The position numbers and the translations under genes are program-made. A stretch of 64,000 bases of DNA. Source: Arenibacter hampyeongensis. Its GTDB lineage: Bacteria; Bacteroidota; Bacteroidia; Flavobacteriales; Flavobacteriaceae. This document shows, in pieces, positions 1 through 9,049 of this stretch. The stretch is from the NCBI RefSeq assembly GCF_002909255.1, contig NZ_PIOB01000005.1:124001-188000 (forward strand). The letters run 5' to 3'. The notes under the pieces were generated by a model that did no database searches, was not told where the DNA came from, and worked only from the letters and a program-made list of their open reading frames with translations. Each line of letters begins with the position of its first letter. Within the stretch, counting starts at the first letter, position 1.

Positions 1-506
1 GCGGTTTCCAATTCCCCGGCATGGTCCCCTGGTTCTTGAAAATAGTGGGAAGCCTTGGCGGCCTGCCACCAATTTAGGGAGCAAACGAAGACTGTAGGAT
101 GAATTATGCTCAGTTCCCTGATCATCTGTTTGAAATTATTGCCCCCATGTCCGTTTACGATGACCAATTTCCGAATATCATTGGCCTCCATAACCTGGAC
201 CAAATCTTTTAATACGGCCATTTGGGTACTTGGGTTCATATTTAAACATAGATCAACATCTATTTGTCCCGTATTTACACCAAAAGGGATGGTGGGCAGA
301 ACAATCACTTTAGCACCTTGGGTCCAGGCAATTTCGGCCGATGCCAAGGCGGCGTTCTCTGCCAGAATATTGTCGGTTCCATAAGGCATATGGTAATTGT
401 GGGCCTCGGTGGCACCCCAAGGTAATATAGCAACGGTATACTTTTGCTCCTTTACAGTTTTCCAGTTGGTTTCTGCTAAAACGTAGGGTCTTGGACTTGT
501 ATTCAT
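1..506 (-). CDS. Creatininase-family amidohydrolase (3' end cut by window)
   Basis: Reading leftward from an ATG at 504-506, the frame is open to the window edge, giving the first 168 residues. The family hydrolyses small cyclic or linear amides with a dinuclear metal centre. Visible ligands are E34 and H36 in GATEAH, D45 in PYGTD, and H120 in VNGHGGN. These match the positions I recall for pseudomonad creatininase. The Glu that follows His in creatininase itself is Gly here. A GDHAGELET motif at residues 160-168 supplies the Glu usual in the wider family. The protein is therefore probably not a true creatininase and its substrate is unknown. It is divergent from the GntR-type regulator at 743 and shares a 236-base intergenic region with it, so it may belong to that regulon. 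Family assignment is firm, function is not. Confidence 0.85.
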   Translation of the reverse strand, partial: MNTSPRPYVLAETNWKTVKEQKYTVAILPWGATEAHNYHMPYGTDNILAENAALASAEIAWTQGAKVIVLPTIPFGVNTGQIDVDLCLNMNPSTQMAVLKDLVQVMEANDIRKLVIVNGHGGNNFKQMIRELSIIHPTVFVCSLNWWQAAKASHYFQEPGDHAGELET

Positions 507-610
507 GTGTTTGTTTTTATCGTTTTTATTTGTTGAGACTAATTTAGGTAGCCGAATGCCTATATTTCTTGGTATTTGTGTTGTGAAATGTACTTCATAT
601 TTTTTAGTTA

Positions 611-623
611 TATGTATTACATA
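611..623. promoter_or_regulatory. Candidate FadR/GntR-type operator (TATGTATTACATA)
   Basis: TATGTA and TACATA form a perfect inverted repeat around a central T. It lies in the divergent intergenic region between the creatininase-family gene and the GntR-type regulator, 119 bases before the regulator's start. Close relatives occur upstream of nanA (9989-10005) and of the sialic-acid susC (15064-15076). FCD-type GntR proteins usually bind short A+T-rich palindromes of this size, so autoregulation is the simple reading. Assignment to this regulator is inference. Confidence 0.5.
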
Positions 624-742
624 AAACATTTTGTATGTAATTAACTTAAAATAGTCGTAATATTGTCATAAATTACACAAAATTGGGCAACCTGCGAAGT
701 CAATTAAATATGGTTGCAATTTAACTCTAATGTTAGTAAAGC

Positions 743-1468
743 ATGAGTACATTTAAGAAGATCGAACCTTTGGAAAACCTGTCTTTGGTGGATAAGGCGG
801 AAATTAGAATTCTTAAGTTTTTTAAGGAGAACAATTTAAAGCCTGGGGATGCCATTCCAAAGGAATTGGAATTTTCCGAAGCTTTTGAGGTTAGTAGAAC
901 AGTTGTGCGGGAAGCTCTCTTGCGTTTAAGAACGCTAGGGATTGTTGATTCCAAAAAGCATCGCGGCATGATTTTGACCCAGCCCGATATTATAAATAAT
1001 TTTGAACGTATCCTTGACCCCACTTTACTCGGCGATGATACCCTTAGAAACTTATTTGAGATTCGATTGATAATGGAAATGGGAATTGCGGATTTTCTGT
1101 TTGAATACAAAACGCAAAAGGATATGGATGAATTGGAGCGAATTGTGACTTTGGAGGAAGAAACAAGTTATGAAAAGGATCGCTTTTCTTTGGACCGCGA
1201 AATCGCATTCCATGGCAAGCTTTATCAAATGTCCAACAACGCCACTGTACAAAGGTTTCAAAATCTGTTATTGCCCGTTTTCGAGTATGTGTATTTGGAA
1301 GAATCCAAGAAAAACAAAACTGATTATCAATATTCTTCCGGACAATTTGTTACACATAGAATGCTAATGGACAACTTAAGGGTAGGTACCCCCGAGACCT
1401 ATAGGAGTGCCATGCGCCGTCATTTGGAACCCCATTTTGATCATGCGTTAAAAAACGGAAAGAAATAG
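743..1468 (+). CDS. FadR-subfamily GntR transcriptional regulator
   Basis: A 241-residue regulator. The N-terminal winged helix-turn-helix covers about residues 14-80, with the GntR signature SRTVVREALLRLRTLGIV at 51-68 followed by the wing KKHRGM. The C-terminal all-helical FCD ligand domain covers about residues 95-235. It carries the usual metal-binding set D151, H157, H205 and H227, so it probably binds a small carboxylate near a divalent metal. It is divergent from the creatininase-family gene and stands at the end of the sialic-acid gene block. Its likely role is as repressor of that block, with sialic acid or a breakdown product as inducer. Three similar palindromes in the local promoters support this. 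The role is inferred; the family is clear. Confidence 0.88.
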   Translation: MSTFKKIEPLENLSLVDKAEIRILKFFKENNLKPGDAIPKELEFSEAFEVSRTVVREALLRLRTLGIVDSKKHRGMILTQPDIINNFERILDPTLLGDDTLRNLFEIRLIMEMGIADFLFEYKTQKDMDELERIVTLEEETSYEKDRFSLDREIAFHGKLYQMSNNATVQRFQNLLLPVFEYVYLEESKKNKTDYQYSSGQFVTHRMLMDNLRVGTPETYRSAMRRHLEPHFDHALKNGKK

Positions 1469-1490
1469 TAGAAGCCAGGGCCCAGTAACA

Positions 1491-2369
1491 TTAGGAGGAA
1501 TAAAGCAAAGGAAAAAATTTTCCCTCCATCGTATTGCCTTTGGGTACTTTGGGAACCCCGGCCAAGAGCTCGTCGTCCGTATTGCTTATAGTGCCATCGG
1601 CAAATACGTTGAGTACAAATGCCCTTCTGCTTCTTTCCGATTTATTCTCGTAAGAACCATGCACCATTAAGGGATGATGAAAAGTGGCGAAACCCTTTTT
1701 CAATTCAATGGCCGTGGGCTTAAACTCTTTTTTTTGATCCTCATTAAGATATTTCATGAGGCCATCCATATCACCCGCAAGGGAAGGGGCATCCAAAAGC
1801 CCCCATTTATGGCTTTTGGGGATATAATGAAGGCAACCATTTTCCGTTGTGGCATCATCCAATCCTGTCCAGCAGGTAAGATGTTGCATGGCTATGGTTC
1901 TGGTCCAATAGGAATAGTCTTGGTGCCAAGCTACTACACCACCATGCCGGGCTGGTTTACAAAATAATTGGTCGTGCCAAAACCTAACGGATTTGGTGTT
2001 CAACAGCTGATGGGCCGCCATAGTAAAGGCAGGGTTCCAAAGAACGTCGTGAAATCCTGGAGTAATACGCCAATGTCCAAGGGAATGGAATAAAACCGAA
2101 TTGGGGTCCTGGGATTCATTACTGTGGAATTCATAGAACAAATGATTCCCGGGATGATCCGGGTCCATTATTTCCGCCAATTCTTGGTTTAATTTATCAA
2201 CCTGCCATTCCTCCAAGAGCTTTATGCCCGAGACATAGCCAAATTCATGAAAGTGCGCCAGCTGTTCATCGGATAATTTGTATTGCTCCCATTCTGCCTC
2301 CGATTTTGGCGGTTTGAACATATCCGAAACGGCGTGGTCAAAATTGGCTAGATCTCTATTAATGGACAT
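1491..2369 (-). CDS. Phytanoyl-CoA dioxygenase (PhyH) family Fe(II)/2-oxoglutarate oxygenase
   Basis: A 292-residue soluble protein with a PhyH-type double-stranded beta-helix. The iron facial triad reads H149-x-D151 (AWHQDYSYW) with distal H237 (MVHGSY). Arginines at 248-249 are suited to binding 2-oxoglutarate. There is no signal peptide, so it is cytoplasmic. Family members hydroxylate many small molecules and the substrate cannot be read from sequence. It is the last leftward gene of the sialic-acid block, 156 bases after the sialidase gene. It could be part of the operon or have its own promoter in that gap. An oxygenase is not a known step of sialic-acid breakdown, so it may handle a modified sugar or an unrelated substrate. 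Confidence 0.85.
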   Translation of the reverse strand: MSINRDLANFDHAVSDMFKPPKSEAEWEQYKLSDEQLAHFHEFGYVSGIKLLEEWQVDKLNQELAEIMDPDHPGNHLFYEFHSNESQDPNSVLFHSLGHWRITPGFHDVLWNPAFTMAAHQLLNTKSVRFWHDQLFCKPARHGGVVAWHQDYSYWTRTIAMQHLTCWTGLDDATTENGCLHYIPKSHKWGLLDAPSLAGDMDGLMKYLNEDQKKEFKPTAIELKKGFATFHHPLMVHGSYENKSERSRRAFVLNVFADGTISNTDDELLAGVPKVPKGNTMEGKFFPLLYSS

Positions 2370-2525
2370 AGGTCAGTTTGTTAATTAATACGGTCAAACA
2401 ATATAAGTATCTACAATTCCATAGGGCGTAGTTTGTTATAAATGTATCCAATATTTTTCAATTGACAAGAACCCCTATTAGATCATCGTTATAATGGATG
2501 TATAATTTGTCTTAAAAAGCTATTC

Positions 2526-3653
2526 TTACTTTTTGTTTTTAGGTTTTCTGTATTTATCTTTTCCATCTGTCAGCCATTTTAGAGAAAAGCTTACGAAAGG
2601 ATTTTTTTGGTAATCATCCTGTTCAAAAAACAGCCCAATGTCGCCATTTTTCATTATGGTCATGGACGAATAGGCCGATTCCCCTTTGTAAATGGTTTTT
2701 CCTTCGGACCAGGTTTTGCCCTCATCATAACTTATTCTAACGGTCATGTTAACGCGATCTTTTTCACTTTTGGCATTGGAAAACAACAATCTGTTTTTTC
2801 GGTAACCATCCTCGGTGGAGGTATAGCGGACTATACTGGCATTACAGCCTGGATCTATCAAGGCAGGTTCGGGTTGGGTTACCCAGCTTTTTCCTTCATC
2901 ACTGGAAATATGTACATATCTTTTTCCCTCTTTATTGGCCCTGGCATTGATCATCCAATCCCCATTGGCCAACTCTATAATTTTGGATTCGTCCGCAGGA
3001 CTTACGGGAGTGTCTATAAAAAACCAGGATTTTCCATGGTCCTTACTGCCAAAAACATGTAGTCCGCTATTTAGATTTACCATGCAATGGAGTAGGGTGC
3101 CAGATCGGGTCTGTATGCCTCGGCCAGAGGTTATAAACTTAAAATCGGTATGCCATTCTTTCTTGGCAATTTGAGGGGTAATATCTTCGGGTTGGCTCCA
3201 GGTCTTGCCGTTATCTGCACTTTTTACCATATGTAAATAGTACACGTCCTTTTCCTTATCCAGATCCATATAATTGTAAAAAAGAAAAATTTCATTGGTA
3301 ATGGCATCTACGATCATAGAAGGATCCGAAGCTGATTTGCCTAACGGAAAATCCACAATTTTTTCAATTGCTGACCAGGTTTTGCCATTGTCGCTACTTC
3401 GCCTTATCACAATGTTGATATCCTTGCTCCATTTTAGGTCGCCACAGGAAGGTACCCGTTCGTCTATGGCGGCGATCAGGTCGCCATTTGGGGCGGTAGT
3501 CAAGGCAGGGATGCGATAACAGGAAACATCCTGGTTCATAGTGGTGTTGAACAGATCCTGATGGCTTATAACCCCATCGGCAATCTCGAAGCTTTCCTGT
3601 TGTGCAGTAACATTATAGGTTACGAGCAGAAGTGCTAAAAATGTATTTTTCAT
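2526..3653 (-). CDS. Exo-alpha-sialidase, GH33
   Basis: A 375-residue secreted enzyme that cleaves terminal sialic acid from glycoconjugates. The first 18 residues form a signal peptide ending in TAQQ. The YRIP motif at 46-49 supplies the first arginine of the triad, R47. Five Asp-boxes of the SxDxGxTW type lie at about 86-93, 145-152, 203-210, 250-257 and 308-315. The remaining catalytic set fits the family: D64, E227, R238, R306 and Y328. The length is that of a bare six-bladed propeller with no carbohydrate-binding module. The gene starts 11 bases after the epimerase gene ends, so the two are cotranscribed. The sialic acid it releases is the substrate for the lyase encoded at 9050-9973. 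Confidence 0.93.
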   Translation of the reverse strand: MKNTFLALLLVTYNVTAQQESFEIADGVISHQDLFNTTMNQDVSCYRIPALTTAPNGDLIAAIDERVPSCGDLKWSKDINIVIRRSSDNGKTWSAIEKIVDFPLGKSASDPSMIVDAITNEIFLFYNYMDLDKEKDVYYLHMVKSADNGKTWSQPEDITPQIAKKEWHTDFKFITSGRGIQTRSGTLLHCMVNLNSGLHVFGSKDHGKSWFFIDTPVSPADESKIIELANGDWMINARANKEGKRYVHISSDEGKSWVTQPEPALIDPGCNASIVRYTSTEDGYRKNRLLFSNAKSEKDRVNMTVRISYDEGKTWSEGKTIYKGESAYSSMTIMKNGDIGLFFEQDDYQKNPFVSFSLKWLTDGKDKYRKPKNKK

Positions 3654-3664
3654 GTCTTATAAAT

Positions 3665-4849
3665 TTACGATAATTTCTGTTTTATTATTCCTTTATTCTC
3701 CATTCTCTCAAAGGCTTTCCAACATTGGAGCATGGCTCTTGGCACATGAAAGCATCCCTTCCATTTGCCTCCTTTGAGGTTTAACAATACTTCCCCCCTT
3801 CGATTTAGATACCCAAACCATTCTCCGTGTTGTGGGTCTGAAAAATGCTGCCAGCTATAGTCGTGCACCTTGGTGTACCAAGCGGAAATTTCCGGGTTTT
3901 GGGTTTGTTCATAAGCCTTTGCAAGGGCTACCAAAGTCTCCAAATGCACCCACCATAATTTTTGGTCCCATTCCAATTGTTGGGGCGGATGACCCCTTGA
4001 ATCCATAAAATAAAATATTCCGCCATATTCTTCATCCCAGCTGTATTCCAAAATTTTGATGATGGTCTCAGTAGCCTTATTTATTAACTCCCGGTCATTC
4101 CTTCTCACGGCAATATCGATCATAAACCACATGGCTTCTATGCCATGACCGGGATTCAGCAAACGGCCGTTAAAGCTGTCTTCCAAACTGCCATCTGGCT
4201 TTGTGAATTCGTAGATTATACCGGATTTCCCATCCAGAAATACTTCCATAACCTCTTGAACCGCAAAATCTATGGTTCGCTCCACTTCATTGGGTTCCAA
4301 TATGTCTTCCAGCTCCAGAACCAAATTGGACAAGATCATGGGCAGGGCAAAACTTTTTAAAGGTCTGGCCAATGTTCCTTTTTCATATTTTCCCTTGGGG
4401 TTATCCTTTCTTTGAAGAATATTTAGATACGTTTTTTTGGCGAGTTCTTTATATTCCTGATCTTCTGCCGCTATTCCATATTGGGCAAAAGCCATGGCCG
4501 CAAAACAATCCGAAAAAATGTTATAGGGTTGTACCAAGGGTTGTCCGTTTGCGGTTAGGGAAAAATATACATTGCCTTGTGCATCCATTCCCTTATGTCT
4601 TATAAAATCGACCCCACTTTTGGCAATTTCCAACCAATTTTCCTTTGGTTCCACCTGGTTGTACAAGGTAGAGAACATCCACGCCTGTCTTCCTTGCAGC
4701 CACATAAATTTATCGGTGTCGTAAACCTTACCTTCCCTATCCAGACAGGTAAAATAGCCGCCGTTTGTACGATCAAGGGAATGCCTTTCCCAAAAGGGGA
4801 TGATATTGTTCAATAAGGCATCTTTATAGAGTCTACTTTGTGGTATCAT
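3665..4849 (-). CDS. N-acylglucosamine 2-epimerase (AGE family)
   Basis: A 394-residue (alpha/alpha)6-barrel epimerase. AGE enzymes interconvert N-acetylmannosamine and N-acetylglucosamine. The two histidines needed for proton transfer are visible as H234 in [10 protein letters not shown] and H367 in [18 protein letters not shown] at 52-60 is the usual active-site arginine region. There is no signal peptide, so it is cytoplasmic. In Bacteroides and Tannerella an AGE-type epimerase follows the sialate lyase and replaces the NanK/NanE route of enterobacteria; the same logic fits here. No GlcNAc kinase is encoded in the window and it must be elsewhere. The gene lies 48 bases after the GH20 gene and 11 bases before the sialidase gene. 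Confidence 0.9.
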   Translation of the reverse strand: MIPQSRLYKDALLNNIIPFWERHSLDRTNGGYFTCLDREGKVYDTDKFMWLQGRQAWMFSTLYNQVEPKENWLEIAKSGVDFIRHKGMDAQGNVYFSLTANGQPLVQPYNIFSDCFAAMAFAQYGIAAEDQEYKELAKKTYLNILQRKDNPKGKYEKGTLARPLKSFALPMILSNLVLELEDILEPNEVERTIDFAVQEVMEVFLDGKSGIIYEFTKPDGSLEDSFNGRLLNPGHGIEAMWFMIDIAVRRNDRELINKATETIIKILEYSWDEEYGGIFYFMDSRGHPPQQLEWDQKLWWVHLETLVALAKAYEQTQNPEISAWYTKVHDYSWQHFSDPQHGEWFGYLNRRGEVLLNLKGGKWKGCFHVPRAMLQCWKAFERMENKGIIKQKLS

Positions 4850-4897
4850 GAATTCCTATTATTAATAATTTTGAATGTATTTTTAGATTTTATTGGT

Positions 4898-6964
4898 TCA
4901 TTTTAGTGCTGTAGCCATGGAGGAACTGAATTTTAAATCGTTAACCTCTTTGACGTTTCCTTTCGTCCTATTAATGGGGACACAACTAAACATCCATTTC
5001 CAGGAATTGCCTCCATGTGGAATCTTTAGAAGAATGTTGTTCCATCCTTTTTTTAAGGGAACTACTGTTGGTGTCCTATAAAAATAATCCTCGTCCACAA
5101 AGCCTATTTCAGGGGTTTCCACTCCTAAATTGGGTTGTTGCCAGATAGGAGGGGCCACTAGGGATCCATTGACCCATATTTTTGGATGTGTGTAATGCCA
5201 TTCACCTAGGTTGGGGGTAGGACCGCCTCTTCTTCCGCCAGACCTGGACCAGCCCTGAAACCCGATCCAAAATTCCTGTTCACGGGCCTCGGGCGAATAT
5301 ATTTTGGTATGGGCATAGAAAGTACCACTTTTTTCTTCTGTCAAGGCAGGGAAGCCAAAGAAGTGCTTTAAATGAATGGTAGCACCAACATAGGGGCCGT
5401 TCCATGTAAACATTTTATCATTTATGGTGTAGGATTCCTTCAAAACCTTTTCCACTTCAAAAATTTTGCCTACCTCCCCCTTATGGTCAAACGGGCCTAT
5501 AATTTTCCACTCTATATCCGTTTGTTTTACATAAGGAAATTCCTTTTCGTTAAAGTAGAGATCCCTGTGAAGCAGTACTTTTTCCTCAAAGGCTTGAAAA
5601 GCTTGTAGTTCAGGACTGTTTTTTTTCGGTAAATTGGCCCAGTATTCTGGATAGTTCTTGTCTTTTCCCTTCCAAACGGCATCAGAATAGAACAGTATGG
5701 AAGGATAAATTGGGTTCTGTCTTAGAATGTCCCGTTCTTGGTTTACATTGTTGTCCGGCCAGGTGCATAGAATGCCTCCCATAGCCAGTTCATCGCCTTG
5801 AGGTTGCCTACAGGGTTGCTGGAAAAATAATCTTGCCATGCCCGCAAAGGGATCCAAATGATTAATGTAGTTGGCCCGTGAATCTATAAAGCGATGTCCT
5901 TCCATAGGGCTATGTTGGGCCCATAGTTGATTTATGGAAGTTGAATCTTCCTCAATTTCTATACCTTCCTTCCAGACAATTATTTCCCGGCCCTGTTTCT
6001 TGATATGATCCATAAGGGTTAGGATCATCTGGTTGTCCACGTATTCTTCCTTGTTTCGCACTTCATCCGTACCCATATGGATATAGGGCATTGTATCTTC
6101 ATTGCCTAGGGATATTAGTTCGTCAAAAAGATCCATAAGTATGGGCAAGACCCTTGGGTCTGCCATGGATTCCAAATCGAATGCCCTTCTAAAGGCTGCG
6201 GTATGGCCCGGGATGTCGAACTCGGGAATAAGGGTAATTTGCCTATCCGCACAGTATTCTAAAATCTCTTTGAACTCTTCCTGGGTATAGAATTTTCCTT
6301 TCCCCCGTGCCGTGGCCTTATCCGATTGTAATTCCGGATACTTTTTACTTTCCAAGCGCCATCCAGGGTCATCGGTTAAATGCCAGTGAAAAACGTTCAT
6401 TTTATATTGGGCCAACACGTCTATCTGCTCCTTTAATTGCGCCACGGATTGAAAGTTTCTTCCCGTATCGTGCATAAAGCCACGGATCTTAAAGGCGGGC
6501 CAGTCCACTATTTTTATTTCTGGAAATGTACCAAGTCGGTTTTGTTTACGGAACAATTGCTTTAAGGTCTGAATTCCATAAAAAATGCCTTTTTCGGTTG
6601 TCGCCGAAAGGGTAATTGTACTGTCGATGTTCAATGAGTAGGCTTCCTCATTGTCTATTTGAGGAAGTGCTTTTCTGACCAATGTAATTTTTATACCCTG
6701 TTGATCCGGGCTTATATTGTTTTCTTTAAAAAAATCGGTCAGTAAATTTCCCTCCTTTTTAAATTCAGTATCGGCAATGGAGATATATTTAAAGGGCAAT
6801 AAGTTTTTTCCAAAGGTAATTTCCTGGGGAGTAGGGATTAAGGGAAAGCTATTTTCTTGGGATAGGGCCATCTTTTGATCTTGCTGGCAACCTATGCCTA
6901 TCCATAGCAAGGTCAGTGGTACAATCCTTATAAGGTCTTTAATTTTATAGTTCATCTTGATCAT
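4898..6964 (-). CDS. Beta-N-acetylhexosaminidase, GH20 lipoprotein
   Basis: A 688-residue enzyme that removes terminal beta-linked GlcNAc or GalNAc. A lipobox ends at C26 (WIGIGC), so it should be anchored to a membrane, probably facing outward. A GH20b domain covers about residues 38-150 and the catalytic barrel about 155-480. The barrel carries HWHLTDDPGWR at 193-203 and the catalytic D300-E301 pair in HMGTDEVRN. A further domain of about 190 residues follows and looks like a beta-sandwich. An alternative start is M4. The first codon lies inside the end of the preceding acetylesterase gene (20-base overlap), which implies translational coupling. It probably trims the glycan after sialidase action. 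Confidence 0.92.
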   Translation of the reverse strand: MIKMNYKIKDLIRIVPLTLLWIGIGCQQDQKMALSQENSFPLIPTPQEITFGKNLLPFKYISIADTEFKKEGNLLTDFFKENNISPDQQGIKITLVRKALPQIDNEEAYSLNIDSTITLSATTEKGIFYGIQTLKQLFRKQNRLGTFPEIKIVDWPAFKIRGFMHDTGRNFQSVAQLKEQIDVLAQYKMNVFHWHLTDDPGWRLESKKYPELQSDKATARGKGKFYTQEEFKEILEYCADRQITLIPEFDIPGHTAAFRRAFDLESMADPRVLPILMDLFDELISLGNEDTMPYIHMGTDEVRNKEEYVDNQMILTLMDHIKKQGREIIVWKEGIEIEEDSTSINQLWAQHSPMEGHRFIDSRANYINHLDPFAGMARLFFQQPCRQPQGDELAMGGILCTWPDNNVNQERDILRQNPIYPSILFYSDAVWKGKDKNYPEYWANLPKKNSPELQAFQAFEEKVLLHRDLYFNEKEFPYVKQTDIEWKIIGPFDHKGEVGKIFEVEKVLKESYTINDKMFTWNGPYVGATIHLKHFFGFPALTEEKSGTFYAHTKIYSPEAREQEFWIGFQGWSRSGGRRGGPTPNLGEWHYTHPKIWVNGSLVAPPIWQQPNLGVETPEIGFVDEDYFYRTPTVVPLKKGWNNILLKIPHGGNSWKWMFSCVPINRTKGNVKEVNDLKFSSSMATALK

Positions 6965-9029
6965 TTATATTGGAAAATGTTGAAGTTGGCCACCCTTCCC
7001 CGTTTATCAAATTAGCATTGGTATAGGGAGAATAACCATATTTAACATATCTTGGCTTTTTTACGTTATGGGACCATATCCTTAAAGTGCCATTTTTAAT
7101 TTTACTTTGAGCAGGGAAGAAAATTTTATCCATTCCGGCAATTTGAATATCATTCACCTCTTTCTGGTCTTCAGTCCTTAACCCGTCCGAATTTGTAAAA
7201 TGGACTTCCAAATAATCGCGTTCAACATTTACATAATCCAGTAATGGACCCGAAAATGTTATGTCTCGGTCGTAACTATTGGCCAGGGCAATTGATGCCA
7301 ATCGTTGGCCAATGGCCCATTTTTCTTTGGGATGGACATCGGTTGGGTGCCCTAGGTCCGATGATACCGCCATTCCGGTGTAGGGAATAGATAAAAGCCT
7401 TCTTTGTGAGTCCCTAAAATGGCCCCAGCCAGATCTATTGAGACTGCTTAACTGGACAAAATTAAAAGCTAAGTTAGGTCTGCCCCAATGCGTTCGCCAG
7501 TCTTTTATCAATAACTTGAATAATCTGGAATGCAATCCCGGGCGTTCGGCATTGGATTCTCCTTGGTACCAAATAACTCCTTTTATGGTGTAGGATGTAA
7601 TGGGCAGTATTCCAGCATCAAAAAGTAGGGTTGGATCAAAAGGATGCCTTGCTTTTATATGGTATTCGTCCATGTTTTCAAGGTTCCTCTCCTTTCTTTT
7701 GGAAACCCAGGGCTGTACCATGGGGTTCAGATGGGTGTCATTTAACAGATCAATAGTTTCATGGGTAGTTTCCATGGTTTTCCGACTAATCCAACTTTGG
7801 GTGGTGGACCCCCCTACGGCATTGCATATAATCCCAATGGGTACCTTTAATTCTTTTTGTAGATTGAATGCGAATGAGTAGCCGATGGCTGAAAAATTTT
7901 CCCGTACTTCCCCAGTTGAGTTGCTCCATCCCGAAAATTTAAAATAATCATGGGCATTGCACGAAAGAAGTTCTTCTTTGGTAAATTGATGATCCGAAGG
8001 AGATGCTTTGCCGTCCATGGAAAATAAGAATATGTTGGAATTTAGGGAATCCTTCAAAACCGTATCGGCATTATTCATATCCCTAACCCTAAAATCCATG
8101 TTCGATTGACCGGATGCCAACCAAACCTCCCCGATAAAAACCTTTTTAATGGTATGGCGGCCAGAAGTTTTTGTTTTGATAGATAGCTCGTGCGGTCCTC
8201 CGGCAGCCATAGCAGGAAACCCTATTTTCCATTGCCCATTTCTATGCACAATGGTCGAGATGGAACGATGGTTGAAAACCACGGAGACCGTATCATTGGC
8301 ATTTGCGGAGCCTTTAATAACAATGGGTTCATTTCTTTGTAACACCATATTCTCCCCGTATAATGGGGGCAACTGCAATCCGCCGTAATCCCCACTAATA
8401 AATTGGTAGGTTTTTTGGGCAAGAATAGTGGCCCCTTTCCCTGTAGGATGGAGGTTGTCCGAGTATAATTCCGGAAATCGGTACAAAGGTTCGGATAAGT
8501 CTATAATGGCTACTTGAGCCTTTGTACCAATTTCCATTATTTTTGCCTGAACCTTCATATAGTTCTCCCGCATTCCTTCCTCGAACCAATGATGTCCGGA
8601 AAATGAGGGAGACATTTTACATATAACTACTTTTGGTTTAGACGGTAACGACCTATAGGCTTGAATCATTTCCAAATAATCCGAAACAAATTTGTCCTTG
8701 TGTTTGGGCCAATTGTTGTTTCCCTGGTCATTTAATCCCAAATGGATAAGGACCAGATCGGGCAAGAATATCATGGATTTGGCATATTCGGGAGTTAGCC
8801 AATATGGTTTATGCCCGTTTTTAAGAAGGGTAGCGCCAGGATGGCCAAAATTGCCTATTTCATATGAGGTTCCCAGTAATTTTTGTAATTGTGCCGGATA
8901 GGAGTTTAGGCTTCTATCCTTTATGGTCGTGCCATAGGTTACACTGTTGCCCACACAAGCTACTTTGATTTTTTGGGCCACCATTAGTTGTGAAAACAAG
9001 AATAATAATATGCATAATTTTTTAAACAT
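6945..9029 (-). CDS. Two-domain SGNH hydrolase / sialate O-acetylesterase
   Basis: A 694-residue secreted protein with an 18-residue signal peptide. The first domain, about 20-215, is an SGNH/GDSL esterase with S29 in GNS, N100 in GLND, and the D191/H194 pair in DNLHPTG. The second, about 220-690, is a sialate O-acetylesterase with S309 in GQSNM and the later WYQGESN motif. Such enzymes remove O-acetyl groups that block sialidase and lyase. Having both domains on one chain may allow removal of acetyl groups at different positions. Its gene lies 20 bases after nanA, and its stop codon overlaps the GH20 start. Domain identity is firm; which domain acts on which ester is unknown. Confidence 0.9.
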   Translation of the reverse strand: MFKKLCILLFLFSQLMVAQKIKVACVGNSVTYGTTIKDRSLNSYPAQLQKLLGTSYEIGNFGHPGATLLKNGHKPYWLTPEYAKSMIFLPDLVLIHLGLNDQGNNNWPKHKDKFVSDYLEMIQAYRSLPSKPKVVICKMSPSFSGHHWFEEGMRENYMKVQAKIMEIGTKAQVAIIDLSEPLYRFPELYSDNLHPTGKGATILAQKTYQFISGDYGGLQLPPLYGENMVLQRNEPIVIKGSANANDTVSVVFNHRSISTIVHRNGQWKIGFPAMAAGGPHELSIKTKTSGRHTIKKVFIGEVWLASGQSNMDFRVRDMNNADTVLKDSLNSNIFLFSMDGKASPSDHQFTKEELLSCNAHDYFKFSGWSNSTGEVRENFSAIGYSFAFNLQKELKVPIGIICNAVGGSTTQSWISRKTMETTHETIDLLNDTHLNPMVQPWVSKRKERNLENMDEYHIKARHPFDPTLLFDAGILPITSYTIKGVIWYQGESNAERPGLHSRLFKLLIKDWRTHWGRPNLAFNFVQLSSLNRSGWGHFRDSQRRLLSIPYTGMAVSSDLGHPTDVHPKEKWAIGQRLASIALANSYDRDITFSGPLLDYVNVERDYLEVHFTNSDGLRTEDQKEVNDIQIAGMDKIFFPAQSKIKNGTLRIWSHNVKKPRYVKYGYSPYTNANLINGEGWPTSTFSNINDQDEL

Positions 9030-9049
9030 CTAAATGGGAGAGGTTAATA

